Positions 1 to 10,135 of a DNA stretch of 48,490 bases are shown here, in pieces (position 1 is the first letter of the stretch; each line of letters opens with the position of its first letter). The position numbers and the translations under genes were made by a program. The notes under the pieces were generated by a model. The model did no database searches. It saw only the letters and a program-made list of their open reading frames with translations, and was not told the DNA's origin. This DNA comes from Pseudomonadales bacterium (lineage in GTDB: Bacteria > Pseudomonadota > Gammaproteobacteria > Pseudomonadales > JAHRWD01), in assembly GCA_019090315.1 (NCBI GenBank), contig JAHRWD010000039.1, positions 1-48,490 on the forward strand. Direction: 5' to 3'.

Positions 1-57
1 AAAGGTCGTGTGGCCGCTCTAGCTGATGCAGCTAGAGAGTCAGGGCTTCAATTCTAA
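1..57 (+). CDS. rplR: 50S ribosomal protein L18, C-terminal end (partial)
   Basis: The first 57 bases read without interruption as the last 18 residues and TAA stop of L18, ending in AADAARESGLQF-like residues that match the conserved L18 C terminus (here ALADAARESGLQF). L18 binds 5S rRNA in the 50S subunit. The gene is cut by the window edge. It lies 11 bp before rpsE, the normal spc-operon order. Confidence 0.93.
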   Translation, partial: KGRVAALADAARESGLQF

Positions 58-68
58 AAGGTTAAAAC

Positions 69-575
69 ATGGCGTTTACTTCAGAAAAAGACAACCCCGA
101 AGGCCTACAAGAGAAACTTGTACAGGTAAATCGTGTAGCTAAGGTTGTAAAAGGTGGTCGTATTTTCGGTTTTACCGCACTGACAGTGGTTGGTGATGGT
201 AATGGCCGGGTTGGCTTTGGTCGTGGAAAGGCCCGGGAAGTGCCGGTTGCAATTCAAAAAGCTATGGAAGCGGCACGCCGAAACATGATTTCAGTAGATC
301 TTGATGGCGCTACTATCCAGTACGCAGTTACCGCTCGTCACGGCGCATCTAAAGTTTACATGCAGCCAGCGTCGGAAGGTACCGGTGTAATTGCTGGTGG
401 CGCGATGAGAGCTGTTCTTGAATTGGCGGGCGTTCAGGACGTTCTTGCCAAATGTTACGGTTCTACGAATCCAGTGAACGTAGTGAGAGCTACTATCAAC
501 GGTCTTAAGTCGGTCCAGTCACCAGAACGTGTTGCAGCTCGACGCGGTAAATCAGTTGAAGAGATTGTAGGTTAA
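69..575 (+). CDS. rpsE: 30S ribosomal protein S5
   Basis: 168 residues, against about 167 in E. coli. S5 sits near the A site of the 30S subunit and contributes to decoding fidelity and mRNA helicase activity. The N-terminal double-stranded-RNA-binding domain carries [19 protein letters not shown] and then [14 protein letters not shown]; the C-terminal domain has [20 protein letters not shown] and ends [10 protein letters not shown]. The start ATG follows an AAAGG-type ribosome site. rpmD begins 3 bp after the stop, so the two are in one transcript. Spectinomycin resistance in other bacteria maps to the GGRIF loop region, which looks wild type. Confidence 0.98.
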   Translation: MAFTSEKDNPEGLQEKLVQVNRVAKVVKGGRIFGFTALTVVGDGNGRVGFGRGKAREVPVAIQKAMEAARRNMISVDLDGATIQYAVTARHGASKVYMQPASEGTGVIAGGAMRAVLELAGVQDVLAKCYGSTNPVNVVRATINGLKSVQSPERVAARRGKSVEEIVG

Positions 576-578
576 GTC

Positions 579-761
579 ATGAGTGACGCAAACGTAACAG
601 TGAAGTTGGTCAAGAGTGTTAATGGCCGATTGAAAAATCATAAAGCCTGTGTCCACGGTCTTGGATTGCGGAAAATTGGTCAAAGCGTAGACGTTAAAGG
701 TACCCCTGAGAACTGGGGTATGATTAACAAGGTACGTTATATGCTGGAAGTTGGAGAATAA
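579..761 (+). CDS. rpmD: 50S ribosomal protein L30
   Basis: 60 residues, the usual length of bacterial L30, a small protein on the 50S surface. The core pattern KLVKSVNGR...[17 protein letters not shown] is typical. Towards the C terminus the sequence reads [11 protein letters not shown], where most relatives have an arginine before GMINKV; Trp there is mildly unusual. It starts 3 bp after rpsE and ends 3 bp before the rplO GTG. The very tight spacing suggests translational coupling. Confidence 0.95.
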   Translation: MSDANVTVKLVKSVNGRLKNHKACVHGLGLRKIGQSVDVKGTPENWGMINKVRYMLEVGE

Positions 762-764
762 GCT

Positions 765-1217
765 GTGTCTGACAATACTCAAATGAGAATGAATACCCTC
801 AGTCCAGCTGACGGTAGTAAAAAAGTACGACGCCGAGTTGGTCGTGGTATTGGTAGTGGTTTCGGGAAAACTTGTGGCCGTGGCCATAAGGGGCAAAAAT
901 CCCGGTCAGGCGGAAGTGTAAAGCCTGGTTTCGAAGGCGGACAAATGCCTATTCAGCGTCGGCTACCAAAGTTTGGTTTTTCTTCGCGGGTTTCACGTAT
1001 TACTGAAAGTGTTCGGTTGAGTGAATTGCCTCTCGTTGAAGGTGATCTGATCGATATTGAGTCACTCCAGAAAGCAAACGTCATTAAGAAATCAACTAAG
1101 CGTGTAAAGATCTTTCTTTCCGGTACCGTTGAAAAGCCGTTTACCATTCGTGGTTTGGGTGTGACTAAAGGTGCTGCCGCGGCGATCGAAGCTGCCGGCG
1201 GGAAGGTCGAGGCGTAA
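765..1217 (+). CDS. rplO: 50S ribosomal protein L15
   Basis: 150 residues from a GTG start. L15 is a late-assembly 50S protein contacting 23S rRNA. The family's usual start, M-R-x-N-T-L-S-P, lies at residue 7 (ATG 783). I chose GTG 765 because GGAG lies 8-9 bases upstream of it, inside the end of rpmD, while the bases before ATG 783 show no Shine-Dalgarno sequence. This gives a six-residue N-terminal extension (MSDNTQ). The conserved glycine-rich [18 protein letters not shown] segment and the C-terminal GGKVEA are present. Confidence 0.95.
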   Translation: MSDNTQMRMNTLSPADGSKKVRRRVGRGIGSGFGKTCGRGHKGQKSRSGGSVKPGFEGGQMPIQRRLPKFGFSSRVSRITESVRLSELPLVEGDLIDIESLQKANVIKKSTKRVKIFLSGTVEKPFTIRGLGVTKGAAAAIEAAGGKVEA

Positions 1218-1225
1218 CTGCTGCA

Positions 1226-2530
1226 ATGGCGACGAACGGATTGTCAGCAAACTCGACGGGCCTTAGCGAGCTTTGGACTCGTCTTCGGTTTTTGTTCCTG
1301 GCTATTATTGTCTATCGGATTGGTACCCACATACCGGTACCCGGTATAGACCCGGACCGCTTGTCGAGCCTGTTCGGCCAAAACCAGGGAACTGTACTTG
1401 GTTTGTTCAATATGTTCTCCGGTGGCGCGCTTGAGCGAATGAGTATATTTGCTCTGGGGATCATGCCTTATATATCGGCCTCGATTATTATGCAGCTGAT
1501 GTCTGCGGTGAGCCCTCAACTTGAGCAGCTCAAAAAAGAGGGTGAAGCGGGTCGCAGAAAGATTACCCAGTACACCCGTTACGGAACACTTGTATTAGCG
1601 ACGGTTCAGGCCACTGGAATGAGCTTCGGGCTTGCTGGCCAGGGGCTCGCCTATATTGTCGGGCCGATGTTTTATGTTTCTGCGATCGTTTCATTGGTTA
1701 CAGGATCGATATTTTTGATGTGGCTTGGTGAGCAGATCACCGAACGTGGTATTGGTAACGGTATCTCAATGCTGATTTTCGCTGGTATCGTCGCCGGGTT
1801 ACCGAGTGCTATCGGGCAATCGATTGAACAGGCGCGGCAGGGTGAAATTAATATTATCGCTCTTCTGGTTATCGGATTTGTAGCAGTAGCAGTTATCGGG
1901 CTTATCGTTTTTATAGAGCGAGGCCAAAGACGAATTACGGTTAACTATGCCAAACGGCAGGTTGGTCGAAAGGTATATAGTGGCCAAACCAGCCACCTAC
2001 CGTTAAAAGTGAATATGGCAGGTGTTATACCCGCTATTTTCGCCAGTAGTATATTGCTGTTTCCCGCTTCGCTTGGTCAATGGTTTGGTCAGGGAGAAGG
2101 GATGGAGTGGTTGCAGGAGTTTGCCATGGCGATTGGGCCAGGGCAGCCATTGAATATTATTCTATTCTCTGCATTGATTGTGTTTTTCTGCTTCTTTTAC
2201 ACTGCGTTGGTTTTCAACCCTAAAGAGGTTGCTGATAACCTGAAAAAATCCGGTGCATTTATACCGGGTATTCGTCCAGGCGATCAGTCAGCTAAATACA
2301 TTGATGGTGTATTAACTCGTCTTACATTGTTCGGCGCGCTGTATATAACACTTGTTTGTCTGATGCCGCAGTTTTTGGTGATCTTCTGGAATGTGCCCTT
2401 CTATCTTGGCGGTACATCTTTGTTGATTGTTGTAGTAGTAGTAATGGATTTTATGTCACAGGTACAGTCTCATTTGATGTCTCATCAATATGATTCGTTG
2501 ATGCAGAAATCCAATCTCAAATCATATTGA
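1226..2530 (+). CDS. secY: preprotein translocase subunit SecY
   Basis: 434 residues, close to the 443 of E. coli. SecY is the pore of the SecYEG inner-membrane translocon, working with SecA or the ribosome. About ten hydrophobic segments are visible. A large cytoplasmic loop near residue 345 contains [20 protein letters not shown], the C5 loop with the conserved arginine needed for SecA function. The N-terminal plug region follows [11 protein letters not shown]. The ATG is 8 bp after the rplO stop with GGAAGG upstream, consistent with coupled translation at the end of the spc operon. Confidence 0.98.
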   Translation: MATNGLSANSTGLSELWTRLRFLFLAIIVYRIGTHIPVPGIDPDRLSSLFGQNQGTVLGLFNMFSGGALERMSIFALGIMPYISASIIMQLMSAVSPQLEQLKKEGEAGRRKITQYTRYGTLVLATVQATGMSFGLAGQGLAYIVGPMFYVSAIVSLVTGSIFLMWLGEQITERGIGNGISMLIFAGIVAGLPSAIGQSIEQARQGEINIIALLVIGFVAVAVIGLIVFIERGQRRITVNYAKRQVGRKVYSGQTSHLPLKVNMAGVIPAIFASSILLFPASLGQWFGQGEGMEWLQEFAMAIGPGQPLNIILFSALIVFFCFFYTALVFNPKEVADNLKKSGAFIPGIRPGDQSAKYIDGVLTRLTLFGALYITLVCLMPQFLVIFWNVPFYLGGTSLLIVVVVVMDFMSQVQSHLMSHQYDSLMQKSNLKSY

Positions 2531-2539
2531 TTGTTTAAC

Positions 2540-2560
2540 GCGCAGACACAAAATCTGCGC
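2540..2560 (+). other. hairpin in the secY-rpmJ gap
   Basis: GCGCAGA (2540-2546) and TCTGCGC (2554-2560) form a perfect 7-bp stem with a 7-base loop. No T tract follows, so it is not a classical terminator. It may stabilise or process the secY 3' end ahead of rpmJ; that role is inferred. Confidence 0.45.
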
Positions 2561-2583
2561 TCTGTCTGATTAAAGGTTTAGGT

Positions 2584-2700
2584 ATGAAAGTTAGAGCCTC
2601 AGTTAAAAAGATATGCCGCAACTGTAAAGTTGTTAAAAGAAAAGGTGTAGTTCGTGTGATTTGCGATGTTGAACCCCGACATAAGCAGCGACAGGGCTGA
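2584..2700 (+). CDS. rpmJ: 50S ribosomal protein L36
   Basis: 38 residues starting [19 protein letters not shown] and ending HKQRQG; start ATG after TTTAGGT. L36 is the smallest 50S protein. It keeps the zinc-ribbon ligands (Cys-x2-Cys near residues 11-14, Cys near 27 and His near 33), so it is the zinc-containing form. It follows secY as the last gene of the spc operon, as in E. coli and Pseudomonas, and precedes a strong terminator. Confidence 0.97.
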   Translation: MKVRASVKKICRNCKVVKRKGVVRVICDVEPRHKQRQG

Positions 2701-2728
2701 TCGTTAATCAGCACTCTTGATTTTTTAC

Positions 2729-2760
2729 GGTGACGACGGTAAACTTCGTCACCTTTTTTT
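2729..2760 (+). terminator. intrinsic terminator between spc and alpha operons
   Basis: GGTGACGA (2729-2736) pairs perfectly with TCGTCACC (2746-2753), loop of 9 bases, followed directly by seven Ts (2754-2760). It lies 29 bp after rpmJ and about 50 bp before rpsM. It should end or attenuate spc transcription, so the alpha operon would need readthrough or a promoter inside 2761-2809; I see no convincing promoter there. Confidence 0.9.
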
Positions 2761-2809
2761 AGGCCGGTAAGGTGAATTTGTGATCGATTGTAATAAGGAG
2801 AGCGTCTAG

Positions 2810-3166
2810 ATGGCTCGTATAGCTGGAGTAAACATTCCGGATAACAAGCAGGCTTGGATCTCGCTGACTTATGTCTTTGGTATCGGTAGAACTACTGCGC
2901 TGCGCATTTGCGAACAGGCTGGTATTGCGTTCGACACTCGTATCCAGGATCTCGATGACGAACAGATGGATCGGATTCGAACCGAAGTCGGTACTGTTAC
3001 TGTCGAGGGTGACCTACGACGTGAAGTATCAATGAACATCAAGCGTCTACTTGATCTTGGTTGTTACAGGGGCGTCAGGCACCGTAGAAACCTTCCTGTA
3101 AGAGGCCAAAGAAGTAAGACTAACGCGCGCACACGTAAAGGCCCGCGTAAACCGATTAGAAAGTAA
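2810..3166 (+). CDS. rpsM: 30S ribosomal protein S13
   Basis: 118 residues, equal to the E. coli length. S13 is in the 30S head, contacts P-site tRNA and forms bridges to L5 of the 50S subunit. It starts [10 protein letters not shown] and has the helix-two-turn-helix [15 protein letters not shown]. The basic tail ends in [12 protein letters not shown], which reaches the tRNA. A strong AAGGAG lies 10 bases before the ATG. It is the first gene of the alpha operon, which in E. coli is repressed by S4 binding the rpsM leader; I cannot confirm that pseudoknot here. Confidence 0.98.
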   Translation: MARIAGVNIPDNKQAWISLTYVFGIGRTTALRICEQAGIAFDTRIQDLDDEQMDRIRTEVGTVTVEGDLRREVSMNIKRLLDLGCYRGVRHRRNLPVRGQRSKTNARTRKGPRKPIRK

Positions 3167-3202
3167 ACACTGCTCGATAGAAAAATTACGGATTAGTTTA
3201 GT

Positions 3203-3586
3203 ATGGCAAAGCCAGAAGCTCGAAAAAAAGTCAAAAAGACGGTTGTTGATGGAATAGCGCATATCCACGCATCGTTCAATAACACGATCGTGACCATTAC
3301 TGATCGTCAGGGCAACGCCCTGTCATGGGCAACCGCCGGTGGATCAGGTTTCCGTGGATCACGAAAAAGTACACCATTCGCAGCTCAGGTTGCTGGTGAA
3401 AGAGCTGGCAATGCAGCCGCAGATTTTGGCCTGAAAAACCTCGATGTTGAAGTTAAAGGCCCCGGCCCAGGTCGAGAATCCGCCATCCGCGCTCTTAACT
3501 CATGTGGTTATAACATCAACAGCATAACCGACGTTACGCCTATTCCGCACAATGGTTGCAGACCCCCTAAGAAACGTCGCGTGTAA
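3203..3586 (+). CDS. rpsK: 30S ribosomal protein S11
   Basis: 127 residues, against about 129 in E. coli. S11 lines the 30S platform near the E-site mRNA path. Diagnostic segments are [19 protein letters not shown], the [17 protein letters not shown] block and the C-terminal [12 protein letters not shown]. No clear Shine-Dalgarno sequence precedes ATG 3203, so it may depend on ribosomes arriving from rpsM, 36 bp upstream. Confidence 0.98.
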   Translation: MAKPEARKKVKKTVVDGIAHIHASFNNTIVTITDRQGNALSWATAGGSGFRGSRKSTPFAAQVAGERAGNAAADFGLKNLDVEVKGPGPGRESAIRALNSCGYNINSITDVTPIPHNGCRPPKKRRV

Positions 3587-3611
3587 TATAGTTCACAACT
3601 GGAGAATTTGA

Positions 3612-4232
3612 ATGGCCAGATATATAGGCCCTACCTGTAAGCTTGCTAGACGCGAAGGCACTGACCTTCTGTTAAAAAGTGGTATCAGGTCATTAGACTC
3701 AAAATGCAAAGCTGAAACACCACCTGGTCAACATGGAGCCCAGCGTGGTCGTCTATCAGACTACGGTGTACAGCTTCGCGAAAAACAGAAGCTTCGTCGA
3801 ACCTATGGCGTGCTTGAGAAGCAGTTCAGAAGTTACTACAAAGAGGCAGCTCGTCAAAAAGGTGCTACAGGCGAAAACCTGCTTGTATTACTTGAGTCCC
3901 GTCTCGATAACGTAGTTTACCGGCTTGGATTCGGCAGCACACGGGCGGAATCTCGCCAGTTGGTTGCTCATAAGTCTATTTTGGTAAATGGTCAAACCGT
4001 AAATATCTGTTCTTACCAAGTTTCTCCAGGTGACGTTGTCTCGGTGCGAGAAAAAGCCAAGAAACAGTCTCGAATTCAATCAGCGATGAAAATCGCTGAG
4101 CAACGCACTGACATCAGCTGGATCGATCTCAATGCTGCGAAGATGGAAGGAGTTTTCAAGAACGTCCCGGATCGGGATGAGCTTCCTGCCGAAATTAATG
4201 AAAACTTGATTGTTGAGCTCTACTCCAAGTAG
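3612..4232 (+). CDS. rpsD: 30S ribosomal protein S4
   Basis: 206 residues, identical in length to E. coli S4. S4 is a primary 16S rRNA-binding protein that nucleates 30S assembly and in E. coli autoregulates the alpha operon. The N terminus reads [18 protein letters not shown]; the S4 RNA-binding domain follows ([14 protein letters not shown], then [17 protein letters not shown]). It ends IVELYSK. GGAG lies 8 bases before the ATG. The N-terminal zinc-finger cysteines of some bacteria are absent, the usual gammaproteobacterial form. Confidence 0.98.
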   Translation: MARYIGPTCKLARREGTDLLLKSGIRSLDSKCKAETPPGQHGAQRGRLSDYGVQLREKQKLRRTYGVLEKQFRSYYKEAARQKGATGENLLVLLESRLDNVVYRLGFGSTRAESRQLVAHKSILVNGQTVNICSYQVSPGDVVSVREKAKKQSRIQSAMKIAEQRTDISWIDLNAAKMEGVFKNVPDRDELPAEINENLIVELYSK

Positions 4233-4270
4233 AGCTTGTCTAGCTAACCTTTTATTACGGGTAAGACTTG

Positions 4271-5272
4271 ATGCAAAGTCCTTCTTTAGACTTGTTGACT
4301 CCGCGCCACATTGAAGTCACTGAGATCAGTAAAACCAACGCAAAAATTGTGTTGGAGCCTCTCGAGCGAGGCTATGGCCATACCTTGGGTAACGCCCTGC
4401 GTCGCATTTTGTTATCGTCATTGCCGGGTTGTGCAATTACCGATGTCGAAATTTCCGGAGTAGATCATGCTTACAGTGCGCTTGAAGGTGTGCGAGAAGA
4501 TGTGATTGATATCATGCTTAACCTGAAAGGTGTATGCGTGAGCATGGAAGGCCGTGACGAGACTGAAGTAACTCTCGTAAAAACTGGCCCCTGTGTGGTT
4601 ACCGCTGGTGATATCAAAGTTAATCAGGATATGGAAATCTGTAATCCTGATCACGTGATCGCCACACTGAACGACAAGGCAACTCTTGATATTAAAATGA
4701 CCGTTGCCAAAGGCCGCGGTTATGAACCCGTCAGCGCAAGGCCCGTATTGGAAGATGCGACTGTACGTATCGGCCAATTGAAGCTTGATGCTTCATACAG
4801 TCCGGTTCGCATGGTTTCTTATCTTGTCGAAAATACGCGAGTTGAACAGCGTACGGATCTCGATAAGCTGATCATTAACCTCGAAACCAATGGGACGATC
4901 GCTCCGGAAGAAGCGATTAAGGCAGCGGCTACGTTGTTACAACAACAGCTATCGGTCTTCGTTAGTCTTGAGCATGCGGTTGAGCCAGAGCCAGAAGAGC
5001 AGGAAGAAGAAATCGCTCCTATTTTGCTGCGACCTGTAGACGATCTTGAACTAACCGTTCGTTCTGCTAACTGTTTGAAAGCCGAAAATATTTATTATAT
5101 TGGTGATTTGATTCAACGTACCGAGGTAGAGCTGCTTAAAACGCCTAATCTTGGTAAGAAATCACTCACTGAAATTAAGGACGTACTTGCTTCAAAGGGT
5201 TTGTCCCTGGGTATGCGTCTTGATAACTGGCCACCATCTCGTCTTCGAACTGAAGAAGTAGTTGCCGGTTAA
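4271..5272 (+). CDS. rpoA: RNA polymerase alpha subunit
   Basis: 333 residues from ATG 4271 (a TTG directly upstream is in frame, but family members start at this Met: [12 protein letters not shown]). The N-terminal domain (about 1-235) dimerises and assembles beta and beta-prime; [22 protein letters not shown] is its hallmark. An acidic linker rich in Glu (about 238-252) leads to the C-terminal domain, which binds UP elements and activators. The DNA-contacting arginine is in RSANCLK at about residue 264. It is followed by rplQ in the standard order. Confidence 0.98.
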   Translation: MQSPSLDLLTPRHIEVTEISKTNAKIVLEPLERGYGHTLGNALRRILLSSLPGCAITDVEISGVDHAYSALEGVREDVIDIMLNLKGVCVSMEGRDETEVTLVKTGPCVVTAGDIKVNQDMEICNPDHVIATLNDKATLDIKMTVAKGRGYEPVSARPVLEDATVRIGQLKLDASYSPVRMVSYLVENTRVEQRTDLDKLIINLETNGTIAPEEAIKAAATLLQQQLSVFVSLEHAVEPEPEEQEEEIAPILLRPVDDLELTVRSANCLKAENIYYIGDLIQRTEVELLKTPNLGKKSLTEIKDVLASKGLSLGMRLDNWPPSRLRTEEVVAG

Positions 5273-5304
5273 TCCACATTAGTTAAGTTGTAAGGAACCC
5301 TAGC

Positions 5305-5694
5305 ATGCGTCATCGTCAAAGTGGCCGTCAGCTCAATAGAAATAGTTCTCACCGGAAAGCGATGTTTCGGAACATGAGCGTTTCATTACTTGAGCGTGAA
5401 CTGATCAGAACTACCCTGCCTAAGGCAAAAGAATTGCGGGGCGTTGTTGAACCCCTGATCACTCTATCCAAAATAGATACGGTCGCTAATCGCCGATTAG
5501 CCTTCGCCCGTACTCGAAGTGATGCGGTGGTAGGTAAACTGTTTACAGAGCTTGGTCCTCGATATCAGGATCGCCCTGGTGGTTATATCCGCATACTGAA
5601 ATGTGGTCCTCGTACTGGAGACAAAGCACCAATGGCTTATGTTGAACTGGTTGATCGTCCAGTAGATCTGGATGATGAAGATGACGAAGATTAA
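5305..5694 (+). CDS. rplQ: 50S ribosomal protein L17
   Basis: 129 residues, close to the E. coli 127. L17 binds at the solvent side of the 50S subunit. It begins [21 protein letters not shown], the family signature, and the C terminus is strongly acidic (a DLDDEDDED tail). AAGGAA lies before the ATG. It is the last alpha-operon gene and is followed by an intrinsic terminator. Confidence 0.98.
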   Translation: MRHRQSGRQLNRNSSHRKAMFRNMSVSLLERELIRTTLPKAKELRGVVEPLITLSKIDTVANRRLAFARTRSDAVVGKLFTELGPRYQDRPGGYIRILKCGPRTGDKAPMAYVELVDRPVDLDDEDDED

Positions 5695-5744
5695 CTCTTT
5701 TGAGTTACGCTAGGTGCGCTGAGTTGCACTACGCGTAAGTAAAT

Positions 5745-5772
5745 AAAACCGGGCCAACGTCCGGTTTTTTTT
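5745..5772 (+). terminator. intrinsic terminator after rplQ
   Basis: AAAACCGG (5745-5752) pairs with CCGGTTTT (5761-5768), loop of 8 bases, with a run of eight Ts from 5765. It closes the alpha operon 50 bp after rplQ. Confidence 0.88.
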
Positions 5773-5815
5773 CGTTTTAAATTTGTGATAACGATTTCGA
5801 GTGAGAGCTTTTATT

Positions 5816-6994
5816 ATGATTACTTCTTTTTATCCTCCTGTTCGTACCTTAATGGGTCCAGGCCCGTCGGATGTCAGCCCCCGAGTTCTATCTGCGATGG
5901 CTCGAAATACTATTGGCCATCTTGATCCGGAATTTGTTCGTATGATGGATGAGGTCAAGCTTATGCTGAAACAGGCATTCAAGACTTCAAATGAACTCAC
6001 CATGCCCATTTCTGCCCCTGGTTCGGCAGGCATGGAATGCTGTTTTGTGAACCTGATTGAAAAAGGCGACAAGGTTATTGTGTGTCAAAACGGAGTTTTT
6101 GGCGGGAGAATGGCGGAAAACGTCACCCGGCTCGGTGGTAAGCTGGTTTTGGTAGAAGACAGTTGGGGTTCGGCTGTAACTGTTTCCAAAGTAGAGCAGG
6201 CAGTACAAAACCATCCTGATGCAAAGATATTGGCATTTGTACATGCGGAGACCTCAACAGGAGCACGCTCCGACGCGAAGGCACTGTGTGGCATCGCTGC
6301 TAATGCTGGGCTGTTAACAATTGTCGATGCCGTCACCTCGCTGGGTGGGATCGAAGTGGATGTAGATGGATGGGGAGTTGATGCTATCTATTCGGGCACC
6401 CAAAAATGCCTATCCTGCACGCCGGGTATCTCCCCCGTTAGCTTCAGTGATAAAGCAGTTGAGAAGATCAAAAACCGAGTCGAACCCGTTCCCAGCTGGT
6501 TTTTGGACACCAATCTTGTCATGGGCTATTGGGGAGCTGGCGCAAAAAGGGCATACCATCATACAGCGCCTGTTAACGCACTATACGCACTTCATGAATC
6601 ACTGGTTATGCTGCTGGAAGAGGGGCTTGATGATGCCTGGGCCCGTCACCGGCTGAATCATAATGCGCTGGCCGCCGGTGTTGAAGCGATGGGTATGTCA
6701 TTTGTTGTTGATGCGGATGACAGGCTACCGCAATTGAATAGTATTACCATTCCCGATGGCGTTGACGAGGCAAAGGTTCGCGGATTACTTCTGCAAAACT
6801 ACAGCCTTGAAATTGGCGCTGGCCTTGGTGCTTTAGCCGGCAAGGTATGGCGCGTAGGGCTTATGGGAGAAAGTAGTACCCGCCGCAACGTGCTGTATTT
6901 TTTGAATGCGCTCGAAAATACATTCAGCGAGCTTGGTGTAGATATGAATTACGGTGTGGCGAATAAGGCTGCGTTGTCGATATACCAACAGTAG
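5816..6994 (+). CDS. PLP-dependent alanine/serine-glyoxylate aminotransferase family protein
   Basis: 392 residues from ATG 5816 (an upstream GTG at 5801 is in frame, but the family N terminus fits the ATG). Fold-type I class V aminotransferase, likely moving an amino group between alanine or serine and glyoxylate. Visible features: MGPGPSDVSPRVL at the start, the substrate/PLP region SAPGSAGMECC, the DAVTSLGG PLP-binding aspartate, and the Schiff-base lysine in YSGTQKCLS at about residue 197. YHHTAPVNALYALHESL closely resembles animal AGXT. It is a monocistronic unit between the rplQ terminator and convergent uvrA. The exact substrate pair (glyoxylate, ureidoglycine or pyruvate) cannot be set from sequence. 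Confidence 0.85.
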   Translation: MITSFYPPVRTLMGPGPSDVSPRVLSAMARNTIGHLDPEFVRMMDEVKLMLKQAFKTSNELTMPISAPGSAGMECCFVNLIEKGDKVIVCQNGVFGGRMAENVTRLGGKLVLVEDSWGSAVTVSKVEQAVQNHPDAKILAFVHAETSTGARSDAKALCGIAANAGLLTIVDAVTSLGGIEVDVDGWGVDAIYSGTQKCLSCTPGISPVSFSDKAVEKIKNRVEPVPSWFLDTNLVMGYWGAGAKRAYHHTAPVNALYALHESLVMLLEEGLDDAWARHRLNHNALAAGVEAMGMSFVVDADDRLPQLNSITIPDGVDEAKVRGLLLQNYSLEIGAGLGALAGKVWRVGLMGESSTRRNVLYFLNALENTFSELGVDMNYGVANKAALSIYQQ

Positions 6995-7011
6995 CAGAGT
7001 TGATTAATGCA

Positions 7012-7051
7012 GAATCAGCCAGCGGTATTAATCAATATTCCCGGCTGATTC
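7012..7051. terminator. hairpin between convergent aminotransferase gene and uvrA
   Basis: GAATCAGCC (7012-7020) and GGCTGATTC (7043-7051) form a perfect 9-bp stem with a 22-base loop, and short flanking TGCA tracts extend it imperfectly. There is no T tract on either strand. It sits in the 79-bp gap between two converging genes and may act in both directions; this is inferred. Confidence 0.5.
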
Positions 7052-7073
7052 CTGCATGTTTGTGATGAATTAG

Positions 7074-9893
7074 CTACAACAGTTTTTTCAGGTAGTCGCC
7101 GGTAAAAGAGTGCTCGCAGGCGGCAATTTCTTCAGGCGTTCCTACCGCAACGATCTCCCCGCCTTCACTGCCCCCCTCTGGGCCGATATCAATAACCCAG
7201 TCAGCGGTTTTAATCACATCAAGGTTATGTTCGATCACCACAATCGTGTTTCCGTGGTCTCTTAATCGATGCAATACCTGTAGCAGCTGCTGGATATCGT
7301 GGAAATGAAGACCGGTTGTAGGTTCGTCGAGAATGTATAAATTGCTACCGGTATCACGTTTGGACAGCTCCTTGGCAAGCTTCACCCGCTGAGCTTCACC
7401 TCCGGACAAGGTGGTTGCGGGTTGCCCTAGCCGAATATAGGATAGTCCAACGTCTACCAATGTCTGGAGTTTTCGAGCAAGTACCGGAACAGCGCTAAAA
7501 AACTCCAGCCCCTCCTCAGTAGTAAGCTCCAGTACCTCATTGATATTCTTTCCTTTGTACTGAATATCGAGGGTTTCACGGTTGTAACGTTTTCCTTTGC
7601 ACTGGTCGCAGGGCACGTAAATATCAGGTAAAAAATGCATCTCGACACGAATTACACCGTCGCCCTGGCAAGCTTCACAGCGGCCGCCCTTAACGTTAAA
7701 GCTGAAACGTCCGGGTTTGTATCCTCTGGAGCGAGCTTCGTGTGTGCCGGCAAACAACTCACGAATCGGTGTAAATAGGCCAGTGTAAGTCGCTGGATTG
7801 GAACGCGGTGTACGACCGATAGGGCTCTGGTCGATATCGACCACCTTTTCAAACTGCTCCATTCCGGTGATCTTTTTATGGGGCTGTGCGGTTAGCTGAG
7901 TTGCACCGTTTAGCTCAGTGGCTGCAACTGGATATAGCGTCTGGTTAATGAGTGTAGATTTTCCGGAGCCGGACACACCGGTTACGCATGTCATCAAACT
8001 GAGCGGTATTTCGATACTGACATTCTTCAGATTGTTGCCGGTCGCGCCAACGATACAAAGCATTTTTTTAGGATCAGCGGTATGGCGCTTTTCTGGAACT
8101 TCAATACTACGTTTTCCGGACAGATACTCTCCGGTCAATGATCTAGGACTATCGAGGATGTCCTGATAGCTGCCCTGGGCGACCAGTTCTCCTCCATGAA
8201 TCCCCGCACCGGGGCCGATATCAATAATGTGATCGGCACAGCGAATGGCGTCTTCGTCATGCTCAACGACAATTACGGTGTTACCGATATCACGCAGATG
8301 AGTCAGGGTATTGATCAGGCGAGTATTGTCGCGCTGGTGTAGCCCAATGGATGGCTCATCAAGAATATACATAACGCCCACCAGTCCCGCGCCAATCTGG
8401 CTTGCCAGCCGGATTCGCTGGGCTTCGCCGCCGGACAGGGTTTCCGCGCTTCGATCCAGAGTCAGGTAGGAGAGCCCAACATCAACCAGAAAACGAAACC
8501 GTTGCTTAAGTTCTTTAAGGATTTGTTTGGCTATTTCAGCACGTTTGCCACTAAGGGTCAGATTGCTGAAATAGCGATCAGCTTCGCCGATGGGCAGGGC
8601 GGTCAGCTCCGGCAAATTGTTCTCTTCGATAAACACATGCCGGGCCTCTTCGCGTAATCGAGCACCATTACAGCTGGGGCAATTATGAGTGCTGACATAT
8701 TTGTTCAGTTCATCCCGTACATGCCCCGATTCCGTCTCCTTGAACCGCCGCTCCATGTTGTTGATCACCCCTTCAAAGGGGTGTTTTCGGCTGAACACAG
8801 AGCCTTTTTCATTGGTATAGGTAAAGTCGATAACCTGTTTGCCGCTTCCGTACAGGACAATTTTTTGGGTGGCTGCATCGAGCTCTTCGAAGGGTGTTTC
8901 AAGCTGAAACTGGTAGTGCTCTGAAACTGCTTTTAATTGATGGAAGTAATAGAGGTTGCGCCGATCCCAACCACGAATCGCTCCTTCCCCAAGACTTTTA
9001 TCGGGTTCAGGGACCACCCGCAGAGGATCAAAAAATTGTGTAACCCCAAGGCCGTCACAATCCGGGCAGGCGCCCACTGGATTATTGAATGAAAAAAGGC
9101 GCGGCTCCATTTCGGTAATGCTGTAGCCGCAGGCCGGACAGGCGAAACGTGAGGAGAATATCTGCTCAGGTTGGTCCTCGTCCATCCAGGCGATGGAAGC
9201 CAGGCCATCGGTCAATCGCAGGGCAGTTTCGAATGATTCAGCAAGCCGCAGGCGAATATCATCGGTTATCTTGAATCGATCAATCACCACCTCGATGCTG
9301 TGCTTACGTTTTTTATCGAGCTCCGGCGTCTCATCCAGATCAGTAATAATGCCGTTGATACGCGCACGTATAAATCCACCAGCTCTAAGCTCTTCAAATA
9401 GATGCAGGTGTTCTCCTTTGCGATCACGAACCACTGGGGCCAACAGCATCAGTTTGCTGCCGACCGGTAGCTCCAGTACTTTGTCCACCATCTGACTTAC
9501 GGTCTGAGCCTCAAGTGGTTCACCGTGTTTGGGACACCGCGGCTCGCCCACCCGTGCGAACAGCAATCGCAGATAGTCATAAATTTCGGTAATCGTACCA
9601 ACGGTGGAGCGAGGATTATGGGAAGTGGCTTTTTGCTCGATCGAGATGGCTGGCGATAGACCTTCAATATGGTCTATATCCGGTTTTTCCATAATCGACA
9701 GGAATTGTCGAGCATAGGTTGAAAGCGACTCAACGTAGCGGCGCTGTCCCTCTGCGTACAAGGTATCGAATGCCAGGGAAGATTTCCCCGAGCCGGAAAG
9801 CCCGGTGATAACGATTAGTTTATCCCGAGGAATCTCGATATCGATGTTTTTCAGATTATGGGTGCGAGCCCCTCTGACAATGATAGTGTCCAT
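7074..9893 (-). CDS. uvrA: excinuclease ABC subunit A
   Basis: 939 residues, against 940 in E. coli. UvrA is the damage-recognition ATPase of nucleotide excision repair; a dimer loads UvrB. Two ABC modules are seen: first Walker [15 protein letters not shown] near residue 31, second [14 protein letters not shown] near 640, each with an LSGGEAQR signature. Cysteine pairs of the zinc modules occur around 250-280 (CPAC, CPDC), near 400-410 (CPSC) and at CEAC/CDQC around 738-765. The start is [17 protein letters not shown]. It faces ssb across 242 bp, the gene order of E. coli, but I see no LexA box there. Confidence 0.98.
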   Translation of the reverse strand: MDTIIVRGARTHNLKNIDIEIPRDKLIVITGLSGSGKSSLAFDTLYAEGQRRYVESLSTYARQFLSIMEKPDIDHIEGLSPAISIEQKATSHNPRSTVGTITEIYDYLRLLFARVGEPRCPKHGEPLEAQTVSQMVDKVLELPVGSKLMLLAPVVRDRKGEHLHLFEELRAGGFIRARINGIITDLDETPELDKKRKHSIEVVIDRFKITDDIRLRLAESFETALRLTDGLASIAWMDEDQPEQIFSSRFACPACGYSITEMEPRLFSFNNPVGACPDCDGLGVTQFFDPLRVVPEPDKSLGEGAIRGWDRRNLYYFHQLKAVSEHYQFQLETPFEELDAATQKIVLYGSGKQVIDFTYTNEKGSVFSRKHPFEGVINNMERRFKETESGHVRDELNKYVSTHNCPSCNGARLREEARHVFIEENNLPELTALPIGEADRYFSNLTLSGKRAEIAKQILKELKQRFRFLVDVGLSYLTLDRSAETLSGGEAQRIRLASQIGAGLVGVMYILDEPSIGLHQRDNTRLINTLTHLRDIGNTVIVVEHDEDAIRCADHIIDIGPGAGIHGGELVAQGSYQDILDSPRSLTGEYLSGKRSIEVPEKRHTADPKKMLCIVGATGNNLKNVSIEIPLSLMTCVTGVSGSGKSTLINQTLYPVAATELNGATQLTAQPHKKITGMEQFEKVVDIDQSPIGRTPRSNPATYTGLFTPIRELFAGTHEARSRGYKPGRFSFNVKGGRCEACQGDGVIRVEMHFLPDIYVPCDQCKGKRYNRETLDIQYKGKNINEVLELTTEEGLEFFSAVPVLARKLQTLVDVGLSYIRLGQPATTLSGGEAQRVKLAKELSKRDTGSNLYILDEPTTGLHFHDIQQLLQVLHRLRDHGNTIVVIEHNLDVIKTADWVIDIGPEGGSEGGEIVAVGTPEEIAACEHSFTGDYLKKLL

Positions 9894-10135
9894 CTTCCGC
9901 CCAGCAGCTAAAACCGAGGATTATACGATATTCCGGACAGGATGATGTAGTCGATCAATGGTTTCTCAAGGGCCATAGTTAAGCGCAGGTAATGAAGCTT
10001 TGATGAGGGTGGTTATGCTAGAATATTTCTCCATAAAACAGATGCCGGTAGCACCGGCTGATATAATTTTTGTCAGTCCAAAAACCGACCTCAACTCATC
10101 CAGCTATAACCTAGTTATAAAAACAGGAGACCACC

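Noticed and set aside
10040..10075. ssb terminator-like or operator hairpin CCGGT/ACCGG
   Set aside because: Five-base stem with no T tract; may be chance. TATAAT nearby lacks a -35, so I did not call a promoter.
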